NCBI GenBank assembly: GCA_922989275.2
Contig: OV277861.1
Span: 13,168,540-13,232,539 of the forward strand
Reading direction: 5' to 3'
Source: Gari tellinella
Lineage: Eukaryota; Mollusca; Bivalvia; Cardiida; Psammobiidae
DNA length: 64,000 nt
Shown: positions 9,650-22,200 of the stretch, one piece after another
How the letters are laid out: the number at the start of each line of letters is the position of its first letter
How positions within the stretch are numbered: position 1 is the stretch's first letter
The notes under the pieces: model-generated
The model's input: only the letters and a program-made list of their open reading frames with translations
The model's database searches: none
What the model was told of the DNA's origin: nothing
Position numbers and translations under genes: made by a program

Positions 9650-10594
9650 TTCGGCGGAGCTGAATAGTTTCCATTTAGACCTATCATGCAAATTCTCAAC
9701 AAATGATAACTGGACAGAAATCTATGTTGAAAGTCACATGCCTAAAACTGAATGGGCTGATTGGATAGTAGCCAGGGCTCCAGATTAGGTTTTATTCAAA
9801 ACTTAAAATCTTTATTTCTGCATTAAACCCTATGGTGCCACTACTCATTTGAACCGTCTCTTCGAGACTATCCAAATGAGTAGTAACATCATAGGGTTTG
9901 GTGTTGAAATGAGTGAAAAAATGTGATTTGTTCAATTTACTCCCTCTTATCTGGAGCCATGTAGGCTGGTCTATGCAAAATTACAGTTTTACTGGATAGG
10001 AATAGTGAGTGTAAAATTTAGCGAGACAGACCAACTATGCTGATGCAATCATGCTTCTATTTTAAGATATTACATCTTTTTTCTAAGAAACTCCATTCAT
10101 GAATGAAGAGTGATAGAACAGTATATTAATGTGAGGATCTTCTACTAGTAGCTAGGATACGGTTTCAATAATTGTTTTGTTTGGTATTTCTGTACATAAT
10201 AGTTTTGCATTTTAAATAAAAGTTACTGTAATTGAATGTGAATTGTTAGTGCAAAGAGTCTGCAATTGCTATGACAGCATGTTTCTATTTTTAGATAATT
10301 ATGACATCTTTGTTTTAAGAAACTCCATTGATAGAACAGTAGATTTATGCAAGAATCTTATGAGCAGCAGGATTCGGTTTAAATTATTGTTTGGTGATTC
10401 TGTAGAGGACAGACCTTTAGTAGCTATATTTTACATGAAAACATGAAAGTTACTGTAAATGAATGTTTTGCTTTTCAATCCAAGATATTACAATTCTGTG
10501 AAAACCTCAATTCCATTCAATTTTGCACACCCATCTATAGCATTAGTTCAACCACTCATTCCGCCGAATATCTTTTTTAAAGATATTTCTTGTT
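9650..10594. mobile_element. TTCGGCGGA-ended element, possibly Helentron-like
   Basis: It starts TTCGGCGGAGCTGA and ends ATTCCGCCGAA followed by the palindrome AATATCTTT-TTT-AAAGATATT and TCTTGTT. The interior holds a roughly 205-bp imperfect tandem duplication (about 10043-10200 and 10258-10440) and a nested F9 MITE. A second copy is at 13477-15040. Short inverted ends plus a subterminal 3' hairpin are suggestive of Helentron/HINE elements, but that is inference. No ORF is present. Confidence 0.55.
9772..9960. mobile_element. F9 MITE nested in the 9650-10594 element
   Basis: The CCAGGGCTCCAGAT / ATCTGGAGCCAT ends enclose a hairpin around ACTACTCATTTGAA (CTATGGTGCCACTACTCATT...AATGAGTAGTAACATCATAG). 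The copy at 28039-28231 has the same hairpin and ends. Confidence 0.6.
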
Positions 10595-10701
10595 CATACT
10601 TTTCTCCTGCTAATTATATTTCCTGATCTTGTACTATAGATTTTTTTATTGCTAACCATGTACATGATAATATGTTATATGGCTATGAACATTGTATATG
10701 T

Positions 10702-10951
10702 TTAACCCTTTCACTGCCAAGTTTTTCGTGAGATTTTTGCCTTCACCGTTTCAGTGTCGTCTTTTTCAATTTTGTTGTCTGCAATGTCGTTCCAAAGTTA
10801 AAAACTAAGGCAGTATGTCTAAAGATATTTCAAAACGAGTGTCAAACAGTTTGGATCCCAATCAGACGCCTCGTTACGAGGCTTCTGATCCTGATCCTGA
10901 TCCAAATTGTTTGCAAACGTGCCTTTAAGCGTCATTGAGTGAAAGGGTTAA
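10702..10951 (-). mobile_element. F1 MITE, complete, TTAA at both ends
   Basis: TTAACCCTTTCACTGCCAAG at the left and GTCATTGAGTGAAAGGGTTAA at the right. Core alpha at 10845-10914 has a repaired-looking right arm with a duplicated CTGATC. Confidence 0.7.
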
Positions 10952-11147
10952 GGTAGAACAAAACTGAAGATCGCCTTTTTCCGTGTTATCTCGGCATTTT
11001 CCGTGTTCAACGGAATATACCGAACACTCCCCTATAAAAACTTGAGGATACTGTTAATTGAATTGATGATTAAAGCATAACGAAAACCAACCAGAAACAT
11101 TCTTTATGTTGCTATCTGTATTTACATCCATATCTGAGATCCCTCAC

Positions 11148-11293
11148 TTAGCCCATTGAACCCTAATAACGTGTAAACGCGTCTTTTACAAATAGTTTAC
11201 TCGTTAAAAGTACACATGTCCCATGCTAACAAAATACATGTATAGACCCAGATCACAGAGTGTCTACCCGTGTTATAGGGGAAAATGGGTTAA
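11148..11293 (+). mobile_element. F6 MITE
   Basis: It runs from TTAGCCCATTGAACCCTAAT to AAAATGGGTTAA, with AACGTGTAAACGCGT and GACCCAGATCACAGAGTGTC inside. It is one of the TTAA-flanked families. Confidence 0.55.
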
Positions 11294-11379
11294 GTAGCTG
11301 TTAGGGATGGTCTTTATAACCGACAAAGAAGAACAAACAATGTATACAAAAGTATTCTTTTATTATCAAAATGAATACA

Positions 11380-11596
11380 ACACAGTAGAGTCTCTCTACT
11401 ACAGTCACTGCCTGGTTTTAACTTTTCCTAGTTTAAGGCAAGGGCTGCTTAAAGCAGGATGAAAGTTAAGCAGAAAGCTCCTTTAGGAGCTTTCTGCTTT
11501 ACTTACATCCTGCTTTAAGATACCACCTGTCACCTGTCTATCAAGCCATCAAATAGACATTTTTTGTAGTGACTGTAAGAGAGTGGTACAACTGTA
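11380..11596. mobile_element. F5 MITE (pogo-like ends, core beta)
   Basis: The inverted ends CAGTAGAGTCTCTCTACTAC / GTAAGAGAGTGGTACAACTGTA flank a core-beta palindrome at 11448-11520 (AAGCAGGATGAAAGTTAAGC, centre CTCCTTTAGGAG). Confidence 0.6.
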
Positions 11597-12877
11597 TATA
11601 AAAAAGTATATTTCTATAAAAAACGAAATGCATAAATATCTAGATCTTCAGTTTTCAACAGTCACTGGGATTTTATCAGAGCAATTTCACGCCCATCCTT
11701 GTAAGTCACCCACTTGCAGTGATAAAGGCGTCATCCTTTTGCGTTTAAACGAACCCAAATGCATTGCATTTAAATGTAGAAAATAATAGGTTGAAAATAT
11801 TTACAATTTGTTTTAAGGAATCAGGATGACAAACAGTTTTGATCCTTACCAGACACCTTACACTCGGCGTCTGATCTGGCCCAAAACTGTCATGTGTAGC
11901 AGTAGTCATAATTATTTTCAAATAAACGCGTTCACTGGGAAAGAATAACGCCTTCGAATATGTACGGATTATACATTTGGTAATGTATAAGTATTATCTG
12001 TCTATAAAGTTTCTTTGTTTATAAACGCCATACCATATAACCCCATTTAAATGCCCTAGGTTTGCAATACGAATATCAAACATTTAATTAGGAAAAAACA
12101 ATATTACCTTCGCAAACAGTTTGGATCCAGATGAGACCAAACGTAATGCTGTGTCTCGTAAGGATCAAAACTGTTTGACACATCAAATGTATCCGACAAA
12201 AAATATTTAACTTTAAAAAAGTTAAAGTTCAGCAATTTTAGTTAACCCATTTGTGCCCACGATCCCATATATGGGACATGGGCAAACAGTGTAGACTTTG
12301 ATCAGACGTTGCATCAGACGTTGTTTACTGATAGGAATTTCAATATAAAACAAAATGAAAATGAAAATATAAAAAAAAATTAGACTAATCCAATATAACA
12401 CATGGAAGAATCCACTGGGCGCAAATGGGTTAAATTCAGTTGGGGTATTTTGGGCAGATAATTGGAGGGGGCGTTCATTACATATGTGCATTTAAAAGGG
12501 AGTATACACTATATCGACTTCCTCCATAAGGCAGCTTCAAACTACGTCATCAAGTTCCTCCCTACTCACACTCCCTGAAATTGACGAAAACATGATAATA
12601 ATAAAAATAATAATAATCATTATTATTATTATTATTATTAATAATAATAAAGACTTATTTCCAACACTGTTAAGCTGATATTCAATTCAATTCAATTCAA
12701 TTCTTCCATACATCGTATAGAGAATATAGAGAAGAATATATTATTATTTCCCAATAAACTCATTAATGCTATACCATTACATTCGAACCCGTGCGTCTGA
12801 TCAAAGTCTACACAGTTTGCTGAAAGGAATTTTAACATACTAGTAAAACAAAACGAAAATGAAAATTTAGACCACCA
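11597..12877. other. Intergenic stretch with two core-alpha hairpins and low-complexity runs
   Basis: Core-alpha palindromes occur at about 11832-11890 and 12115-12177 (both decayed). An A/T trinucleotide run of AAT/ATT type lies at 12597-12650, followed by a short ATTCA pentamer array at 12684-12705. No exon of GM2A-like copy B was found downstream of 13135. Confidence 0.45.
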
Positions 12878-13112
12878 AGTCCATAGCCTGTTTCTTGTTT
12901 TAAAGAAAGATTATCACTTAAAGCAGGTTGAAAGTAAAGCAAAATGTGCCTGCTTTACTGTCAGCCTGCTTTAAGCTATTACCTGCTTGGATATAGAAAC
13001 TATTTCTTATTATACATATTCATGACTGTATAAAAGGGAACTATTTTCAATGCTTGGGTGAAGGAATAAATTATAGGCGTAAAAAAGGCGTATGTGTGGG
13101 GAAAATGGGGAT
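12878..13112 (+). mobile_element. F2 MITE at the 3' end of GM2A-like copy B
   Basis: It has the F2 order: CATAGCCTGTTTCTTGTTTT, core beta 12918-12975, TTCATGACTGTATAAAAG, GAAGGAATAAATTATAGGCG and TGTGGGGAAAATGGGGA. Its end is about 20 bp from the copy B stop codon, so it probably forms the 3' UTR. Confidence 0.6.
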
Positions 13113-13134
13113 ATATGTTTTATACATATCACAC

Positions 13135-13275
13135 TTACCCGTAACACAACTGCATGTTGAAACACATCAACTGTTTACCATCTTTGGCGGCCAATTTCAC
13201 CTTAAAACCAAAAATTCCCTGAATCCCTCCCGGTATCTTTGGCATCGTTCGCGTATCCTTGAAGTTGTATTCTCG
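13135..13275 (-). CDS. GM2A-like copy B, exon 4 (terminal)
   Basis: The acceptor TTTTCAG ends at 13276; there are 46 codons then TAA at 13137-13135. It encodes the C-terminal strand with KQLMC (C177) matching the last conserved cysteine of GM2 activator, then a further Cys183. The stop is embedded in GGGTAAGTG, which also fits a splice donor; I accept the stop because copy C ends at nearly the same point. Confidence 0.85.
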   Translation of the reverse strand, partial: REYNFKDTRTMPKIPGGIQGIFGFKVKLAAKDGKQLMCFNMQLCYG

Positions 13276-16200
13276 CTGAAAACAGAGGAGGAAAAACATT
13301 TATGTTAAAGACGTTACCCTAGTGCATTCAATGTCCATTCAATGTTTTACCCCCAACCCACCCCATCACCAAGTGTGTGAAAATACAAGTAGAGCGTGAG
13401 AACATTGTACCGGCAACGGCTCAGCAATCTGAAGTTTTGTAAAGAGGCCCTTACATACTAGATCTCAATGTTTTTTTCGGCGGAGCTGTCTAATTTCTCA
13501 TTGAGCCTCAAACCTTATATGGCCCAACCAATCGTGAATGACCAGAAATGAAAGCTTAAGGACACGTGCTTAAAATCGAATAGTCTGATTGGGTAGCGGT
13601 TAGACTTGACTACTGACTTTTACAAATTTGTAAAATAAGAGACACAGACTGTTATAGGCTGATTTGCTATGTAGCGGTACCAGTAGTAAACACGACTTTC
13701 TGCTACTGATAGTGAGTTATAACCGAGAAAGTTTACGTGTCCCGACCGTAAGGTAGTGATTTGAATGACATAGTGTTTCTATTTTAAGATATGACATATT
13801 GTCTCAAGTTCGGCAATGATTTGATGCGTTCTGCAAATCAGAACGAAATTGTTCATAATAGAATTGATCATAATTTTAATCTAGTACCAAGTATATGAAA
13901 AAATAGCAGTAACAATTCAGTGAGATTACGAGAAAACTGGCGTTTGAATTTAACCTAGATATCGAAAAGATTTCGAGCATGATGGGTATTTTTTGTGTTA
14001 ACACCGTTTTCCTCCAGCGCATGCGCAACTCTGTGACCACAAATGTAAACAAACCGTGATTTTTTTAACGCGATCGCAATCTCTTGGTTAAATGCGAAAA
14101 CCCAACAACACGTAGATACCTAAAACGTACATTGCTACACTTTGTAGATATTTTTTATAATAAATCAGAACATAGAACTAACTCTACAAGACAAATTCCA
14201 TACACGAATTCTTGAAGCTTTATTTAACGGTGGAAACATGAATTTTTCATTTGAGGGGTCGTATCAAACAATTCATATTCGGCATATTTCGGGGGTGCTC
14301 TCCAAAAATCTCAAATCAAAATCAGGTGATTGAGAATATTTAAACAATCAAACCATATTTAAAGTATAAACAACTAACAAAAAAGAGCACCCACATACGC
14401 ATTTTAGTAATTTATGGTATCTACAAATTACAAAATAAAAATGATACACGTAGATCTAGACATGGAAGTATAATTCCGTGATCTAGATCTGTCTTTAAAA
14501 ATTCTCATCACTTTCAGTCACATCCTAGGAAGAAGTAAGTGCAATTCAATTGGCTTATAAAGATGGAAGTGGAAATTTGATCCATGTGTAAACTGTACCT
14601 TCTGTCAAGAATTTTCAAGTAAATCTCTATACAACCACCTCTGAAAAAGTACTTATTGATGAAATAAAAACAGCTGACAAACAGCTGACAACTTGCAGCA
14701 AAATGTAGCCCGATCAAAAGCATAAACGTGTGTAAATGCTCTCTGCTGTACTTTCACCTTCAGTCTTTGAGAGACCAACTGCCTTAACAAACTAATGATT
14801 AACCTCAGATCCAGTAGCTTAATGATTGCAAAACTCATTCTTGGCGACTCTCAAGACCTTCAGTCTTTGATTATATGTATGTGGTCGTAGATTACTGCGC
14901 GTGTCTTATTAGATAAATATTAAGCTTAATATCCTGATTTACCATCCTATTTATTGCAAGTTGGATAAAATCAATTCCATATACATCATTACCTTCACCA
15001 CACATTCCGCCGAATATCTTTTTTAAAGATATTTCTTGTTTCAATTGGTTTTACTAACCAAACTATCAAAATATATGGTGCGGGCCTCACATGAGACGCC
15101 TGACTGATTATTTGCCTAGACGCTACCACCGTAAGAGCATGCTCTCCATGCTTTGACTATCTACGGGGGTATGTGTTACCACCCAAGCTTGGTCAAGTAA
15201 TGTCTTTAACTCATTGAACCCTAGTAACGCATATACGCGTCCATAACCAAACGTATTTACAGTGGGGAATCTGTTATTCTTTTCCGTTTAAACGCAAACG
15301 TACGCAAACGCAAAGCACTAAAACGTAGAAAAGTGCAACTTTTTGACAATTCTGATAATTCATGTTTATCTTGGTGGCACACAGTTTGGAGCCTGATCAG
15401 ACGTCGGGTTACCCGGCGTCTGATCTGGCTCCAAACAGTTTGTACTGCAAATAATAGTTTTAGCGTAAACGCGTTTATTGGGAAAGAATAACGTTTTCTC
15501 CACTGTAGCTGCGAAGAATATATTTGTTTAATGAAAACAGTGAAGACCCTGATTAGAGAGCTCCTGCAGGAGCCCTCTAATCAGGGACTTCACTATTTGT
15601 CATTTTGCAATATATAAAAAACAACCTTAAATAGTCTTAAATGGACCAGCCTTTGCTGTTAACTGGATTTGTCCATTGGAAGTTTCAGGGGATAATGAGT
15701 TAACCCTTTCATTCTCAATGACGCCTTAAGGGTGTATCAATGTCATGAATTTGGGAACTTTTCAAAGTATATGAAAACACTCTATGATGGTTTTGTATTG
15801 AAGAGATATTTAAGATGAATGAAAAAATAGAAAAAGTGTATATTTTGGTGAACAACAGTTGGCTCTACGGCCATGTAAAATTTACCCCACCCACTTCCTC
15901 TTATTTTGTCCTTTTCAAACAGCCCGCTTCAATAAAACCCATTTTAAATGAAAACAAATATGATAATTTGGTTTTGTGTTATTTATTTCCTATCTATGGT
16001 AGTATTTCTTCATACAAAAACTAATTTAAGAAAAAAAAGGCACCAAATGTGAAATTTATAAAGCTCTAAATATCATCGATATGGTACTTTTTTGTAAATT
16101 TTGTAAGGGGCGATAACACGTTTTACTTTAATAACTCAAAATTTTCAACACTGACCTTTCAATTTCTTTTCATATTTTAAACTGCCTTAGTATGGGCTTT

Positions 16201-19200
16201 CATCTGGTAGAATATAAGAAAAAGTTTAATACTAGAACTATTTCATTTTCAAACTTTTTACTTTTTTTCATAAAATAAAAAATCTAATAAAATCATGCCC
16301 TATATAAAGCATATTTTTGATATTCAAGGATCCATATTGTTCAAACCTGGTGCCTGCTTTGTCTAAATTTGGTTTATATATGTGAACATACCACCATAGA
16401 CATGAAATAAATAAAGAAAACCCAAATTAACAGTTTTGTTTTGTTTTGAAATAGATTTTACTGAAGCTTGTACTCTGAATGGGTAAAATTTGAAAAAAAA
16501 ATCCAAATTTGACATACCTTTTTCAAATCGCTGTAGCTAAAAAAAAGGGACACCACCATATATATTTTTTTTCATTTTTTCATTCATCATAAATAGCTCT
16601 TCCAAAAAAACAATGATAGAAAAAAAATTAATACTTTGAAAAAATGGCTCATGACATTGATACACCCTTAAAGCGTGTTTGCAAACAGTCTGGGTCCTGA
16701 TCTGGACTCAAACTGTGTGACACTCTTATCGATTTTGCAAACAGTTTTGAAACGTGTCTTACAGACAACAATATTGAAGCAGACAACAATAAAGCGGTGA
16801 AGGGGTAAATTCGCCGCGTCTGATCATAATCCAAAATGTTTGCAAACGCGCTTTTTGGCGTCATTAAGAGTGAAAGGGTTAAAAGGCAACACATTGTTTT
16901 TGAGTATTTTTTTCAAGTTAAACCTTATTTTATTAGTTTTATTAATCATATAATGTTATACAGTTGTACATATTTACAAAACGTGTAACACAACAAAGTA
17001 TAAATATAGGTAAATGGGTTAGGCCACAAGTTCTAGCAACATCAGTAAAGGCCCTCCCCTATAAAGGTTTGTTGTTATTGTTGTTTTGGGTGGGGGGGGG
17101 GGCTGGCTTGTTGCAGAATTAAATGATAATTGAGAGATATGGTCTTAGTATTCTAATTGCTTCAATAAAAGTTTCTTAAGGACATATGCTACCAATTCGT
17201 GCGACACCTAGTGGCTTTTAACGAAGTACGATAAATCAAGTATCGTAACTCAACGAAATCATACGTATCGGTTACCTTATACATTATATATTTCAAATGT
17301 CCGTAGACAAAAAAGATCATTATAACCTATGTTTTTCTTTTTGCCATGGTACTAAGATATGTTTGAAGAACCTATGCTGAAATTTTCATAGAGATCCTTC
17401 GGAGATTTCATTTGGTCGCATATGTCCTTAATCTGCGCCTGGATACGATGGGCGTTTCTTTCTGCACTGAGTGTAGCTTACCGGACTGAAGGGGCAGTGG
17501 CATTCGTACCCCTTTGGACACGGGGGAATGTACTTCTCCAGCAAGGCACAAACGTCGGTATCTTTGCATAGAAAATAAGATGAAATGAGCTCACAGACCG
17601 ACTGGTTCATTCCACCAATCGTCATGTATACGTCCATGTCGTACTGAAAAAAATATTTTGAGAAATGTAAAGCCTCTCTACTATGATTAAAGAGACATAC
17701 AGACAAAAATTGACAGAGAGACGGGCAGAGATATACAAAGAAAGATATATATAAGGACACAAAGAGAGATAGAAAAAAAGAGAGAAAGATATGTTGACTG
17801 GGAGAGACAGAGGGCAACAGATTGAGAGAACGATAGACACATGCAGAAGGAAGAGAGAATACAGACAGACAGACAGAACGGGGTAGAGAGAACGGTAACA
17901 AGGAAATTCAATTTAATATTCTCACTTTGCGAATATGGTATTCTTTCCCGTTTTAACACCAACGAAACACACGCACATTACAATAAAATACAGAAAATTA
18001 CCCAAAATATGTTTATTACCCCGACTTTTCATAGATCGGGTTGCAAGGCGTCTAATCCAACTCCAAATTGTTTGCAATTGAAATTATGGTTTAACTCTTT
18101 GCATGCTTGCGGCGGAAATATCTGCCTCCGTGATTATCTTTGCAGAGAGTTTGGATCCAGATGAGACGCCGCGTAACGCGGCGTCTCAACCGGATCCAAA
18201 CTGTTTGACAATCTGGTCCTATACTTGAAAGAAAATTAGCATGTTCTATTTTTAGAACATCAGCAGACGACAAGTGTTGCAGACGAAAATAATACCCAGC
18301 ATGCAAAGAGTTAATCATTAACACGTCTATTGGGAAATTTAAATTCAAATTCAAATTCTTCATTTCGCTCAGTAAATGTTTTCACATGAATACATGAGGT
18401 TAATTGAAGGTGTAATACAAACTAAACAGGTAATAAAAGAGAACTTTAACAATTAAGTATTTTAAAGATATTAGCTACAGGCCCAGGTGGGAGAGCTACA
18501 AAAGAATAACGTCTCCACCACTGTACTCAAAAGTGACGTCAGAATACTATAATAGATATGACTTACGGAGACTGGAGCCACTATCTTCTCGGTGATAACT
18601 AAATCAACAGCAGCCGTCACCTGTTTGCCGCCTATGACGGGGTCCGGTTGGAGACTCATAGACTTGACATACATAGGAACTGCGGTGGTGTTGCAATTGT
18701 TGTATGAAAAGCCTTTAGGCGCTTTTGGCATGGGGATCTGAATGAAGAAAAACGTTCATGTGCTGGCAAAATTAAATCTTGCATTCAGTCCGCACCTAAA
18801 AATTTAAATCACAAAGCCTTATTCTAACCCTTACAATTATGACGCCAAACGGCGCGTTTGCAAACATTTTGGATCCCGATCAGACGCCGCGTTACGCGGC
18901 GTCTGGTCAGGATCCAAAATATTTAATACTCATATCGAAATTTCGTCAATCATACAGACTTAGATCTATGGACGATATTTCAGACAGCAATATTGAAGCA
19001 GGCGACAATGTGGCGGTAAAGGGGTAAAAACCTCACGATAATTTTGACCGTGAAAGGGTTAGAATGCCAGCTTAATATTTGCAAGTTACTGCTTTGAATC
19101 GTGAGATTATTTTTAGTGTGATCAGATGAAGGGTATACGACAATGTTGGATGTTAATTAATACTTAAGTATATTCTAAAACTTGAATACCCCTATCAAGC

Positions 19201-22200
19201 ACTCAATACCTACGGATATTCCAAATTAACAATAGTTTAGTCCATTGACTTTGAGGAGTGGTTGTTGTTGAGAAAAAAAACCATAGATTTAAAAGAAAAC
19301 ATTGCAAAATGGCAAACAGTTTTATATTAAGACCCTGGTCCGATCTTGCTCTACAATTTTTGGACAAGTGTACTCTCCACAGATACGGTGTTTGTAAATG
19401 ATGCATTTCAGGGGCCCGTTTTACTATACAACTTACGCAAAAAATGTGCGTAAGTCAAAACCGTTTAACTCTTATTTTTCGATCATAAACGTTTGCAAAC
19501 AGCAAATAGCCAGATCTGAGGACGCGCTAAAAGCGCGTCCTCTGATCTGGCTATTTGCTGTTTGTAGCAAGTGATAATAAAAAATATAAATTAAAATTTA
19601 AAATTTTGACTTACGCAAACAATTTGCGTAATTTGTTTAGTAAAACGGGCCCCAGACCTCAGAGGGTAACACTTTAGCTACAATTGCGGTATACCGTATG
19701 TGAACCATGGGAAAAAATAATCAAAGTTCTTGAGAGCATTGATGATGGTTCAAAACTGAACTACACAGGTATTGGGGTGTGGAAGAAAACCAGGAGTTTA
19801 CTAATAGTGAAAATTCTGAGAGAACAATATTTCTTTATAATGTATTAAAAATGTTGATTGTAGAATTTGAACTATTTAAAATAATGAGAATAATATAGTT
19901 TTTTTTACTCAGAGCAATTTTTTTCCCCTTTACCTTGGAATTTCCGGAGATGTCACACCCCCTTCATCGGCAAGACTGGTGAAGAGGATGTTAAATCTCC
20001 GAAAATTCCAGAGAACAATATTTCTTTATAATGTATTAAAAATGTTGATTGTAGAATTTGAACTATTTAAAATAATGAGTATAATATAGTTTTTTTTACT
20101 CAGAGCAATTTTTTTCCCCTTTACCTTGGACTTTCCGGAGATGTCACACCCCCTTCATCGGCAAGACTGGTGAAGAGGATGTTACATCTCCGAAAATTCC
20201 AAGGTAAAGGGAAAAACACATTTTGCTCTAGATAAAAGAACCTATCTACTCCACAGGTTTTCGGCGCGTAAGCTATGAACCCCCCCCCCCCCCCTCCGCT
20301 GCTACCCCCCATAAATCTTTCAAAATGAGTCAAAATACATCCATATGTTCAACAAACATCCTTAACAAATGTTTCAAGAAGTTTCAAAAAAAATATTTTT
20401 TTCGTATCATGTATGTATACAATGAAAAGGTGGATGTGTATTCAGAGCCATCAACTTCCCAACCTTGTCATTTTGTCATTTTTGTGCCGATTTTGACAAA
20501 TGATGGCTTATTATTTACATTTAACAGTTCTGTTCAAAGAAAGTTAGCTCACAGCCCAAGCAAGACACGAGCACACGTGAAGAAATAAAAAGTTTGATAG
20601 GCACCTTATATCGGAATCCTTCGTTCACCTTAAATGTTGGACTTTTTCGTCATTCAGCGATTAACAAGTGCATTTGCGACCATGCATTACACCATGGTAC
20701 GGGTAATTAATAGAAAATGAAATATATAATAAAAACCTTTTGAATTATCGGTAAATGAGCATTTCTGTTACGAAATAAATTTCTAGATAACTTTCGTTTT
20801 CAAACGTATATGATCATTGGTCGTATTCGAATCATCGAGTTTGTTGTCAACGAAAACTGGGTGGAGCAAATGCGCGAAGATTTACTGATGACAACAATTT
20901 TTACCCGACTCGAATCGAAATTGTGGTCAAAGATTTGATGGTTTGACAACATTTTGTCAACGGAAAACATCAAGTGATGATTCGAATAGAACTTGTTGAC
21001 AACTATTCCAACTAACGCGATAGTTGTCCTGATTCGAATACAACCAATTGAGACGCTTGACTTTTTGCGTCATTTCCTGCTTTGAAGCTGGTTCTCGGTT
21101 TCGCTAGAATGATAATAGTTTGACTGGGCAACCAGTCGTTTGTTGGGAATATTTTGCGTGACAGATGGTTTCCGAGTAAGGGGTCTCCCCACCCTTCGAG
21201 TCCCCATGCGCGTGTTCGCCGATTGCTTTGAATTTTTTACCAATTATCGTCAAAGAAAACTGTTTGCTGTAAACAATGAGCCATCATCTGTCCAGATCGT
21301 CCAAGATTTGACAAAATGACAGGGTTGGGAACTTGAGGGTTGCTTCTGCAAGGCGCTTTTTCATGGCAGCCTTTACTATTTTACTTATAAATTAGCAAAA
21401 ACATTTTTTTTTTTTAAATTTCACGAAACTTCAGGAAATGTTCTTTTATTATGATTATTGAATGTATGGATAGATTTTAGGGTATTTTATCCACGTTTGG
21501 TGGTGGTGGAGGGGGGGGGGGGGGTTATAGCAGCTAGGGGTAGTGTCATAGCCAACGGGCCGAATGCCTATGATCTACTCATGCCTGATCCAGAGTAGAA
21601 ACCCCTCTTTAGAAGTATTCAAAATAAGTTCTGTATCAATGTTTTATACACAGTAAATTCAAGTTGAAACATTGAATAATACTGTAAAGAGCCTGAAAAC
21701 CCTATTTTGTAAATTGTTTCATGAAACACTTGACTTTTTTAAGCATAATTAAACAATCATAAGAAAGATCTCCAAACCGTTTGCAAATACGAGTCTGAAA
21801 TTCGCAAACGACTGGTGGCTGGCAAATGAGGAAGTACTTAAAACTCTTTCCGTCCGTTGAGTCAGTTGTCTTTTTAGGCATAGGCGTTCGGCCCGTTGGC
21901 TATGACACTACCCCTAGCTGCTATAACCCCACCCCCCCCCCCCCTCCACCACCACCAAACGTGGATAAAATACCCTAAAATCTATCCATACATTCAATAA
22001 TCATAATAAAAGAACATTTCCTGAAGTTTCGTGAAATTTAAAAAAAAAAAAATGTTTTTGCTAATTTATAAGTAAAATAGTAAAGGCTGCCATGAAAAAA
22101 GCGCCTTGCAGAAGCAACCCTCAAGTTCCCAACCCTGTCATTTTGTCAAATCTTGGACGATCTGGACAGATGATGGCTCATTGTTTACAGCAAACAGTTT

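Noticed and set aside
17428..17901. 157-codon minus-strand frame starting in a Ser/Leu/Cys-rich stretch
   Set aside because: The N-terminal part translates the purine-rich simple repeat; only 17643-17482 is coding, as exon 3 of GM2A-like copy B with its own splice sites.
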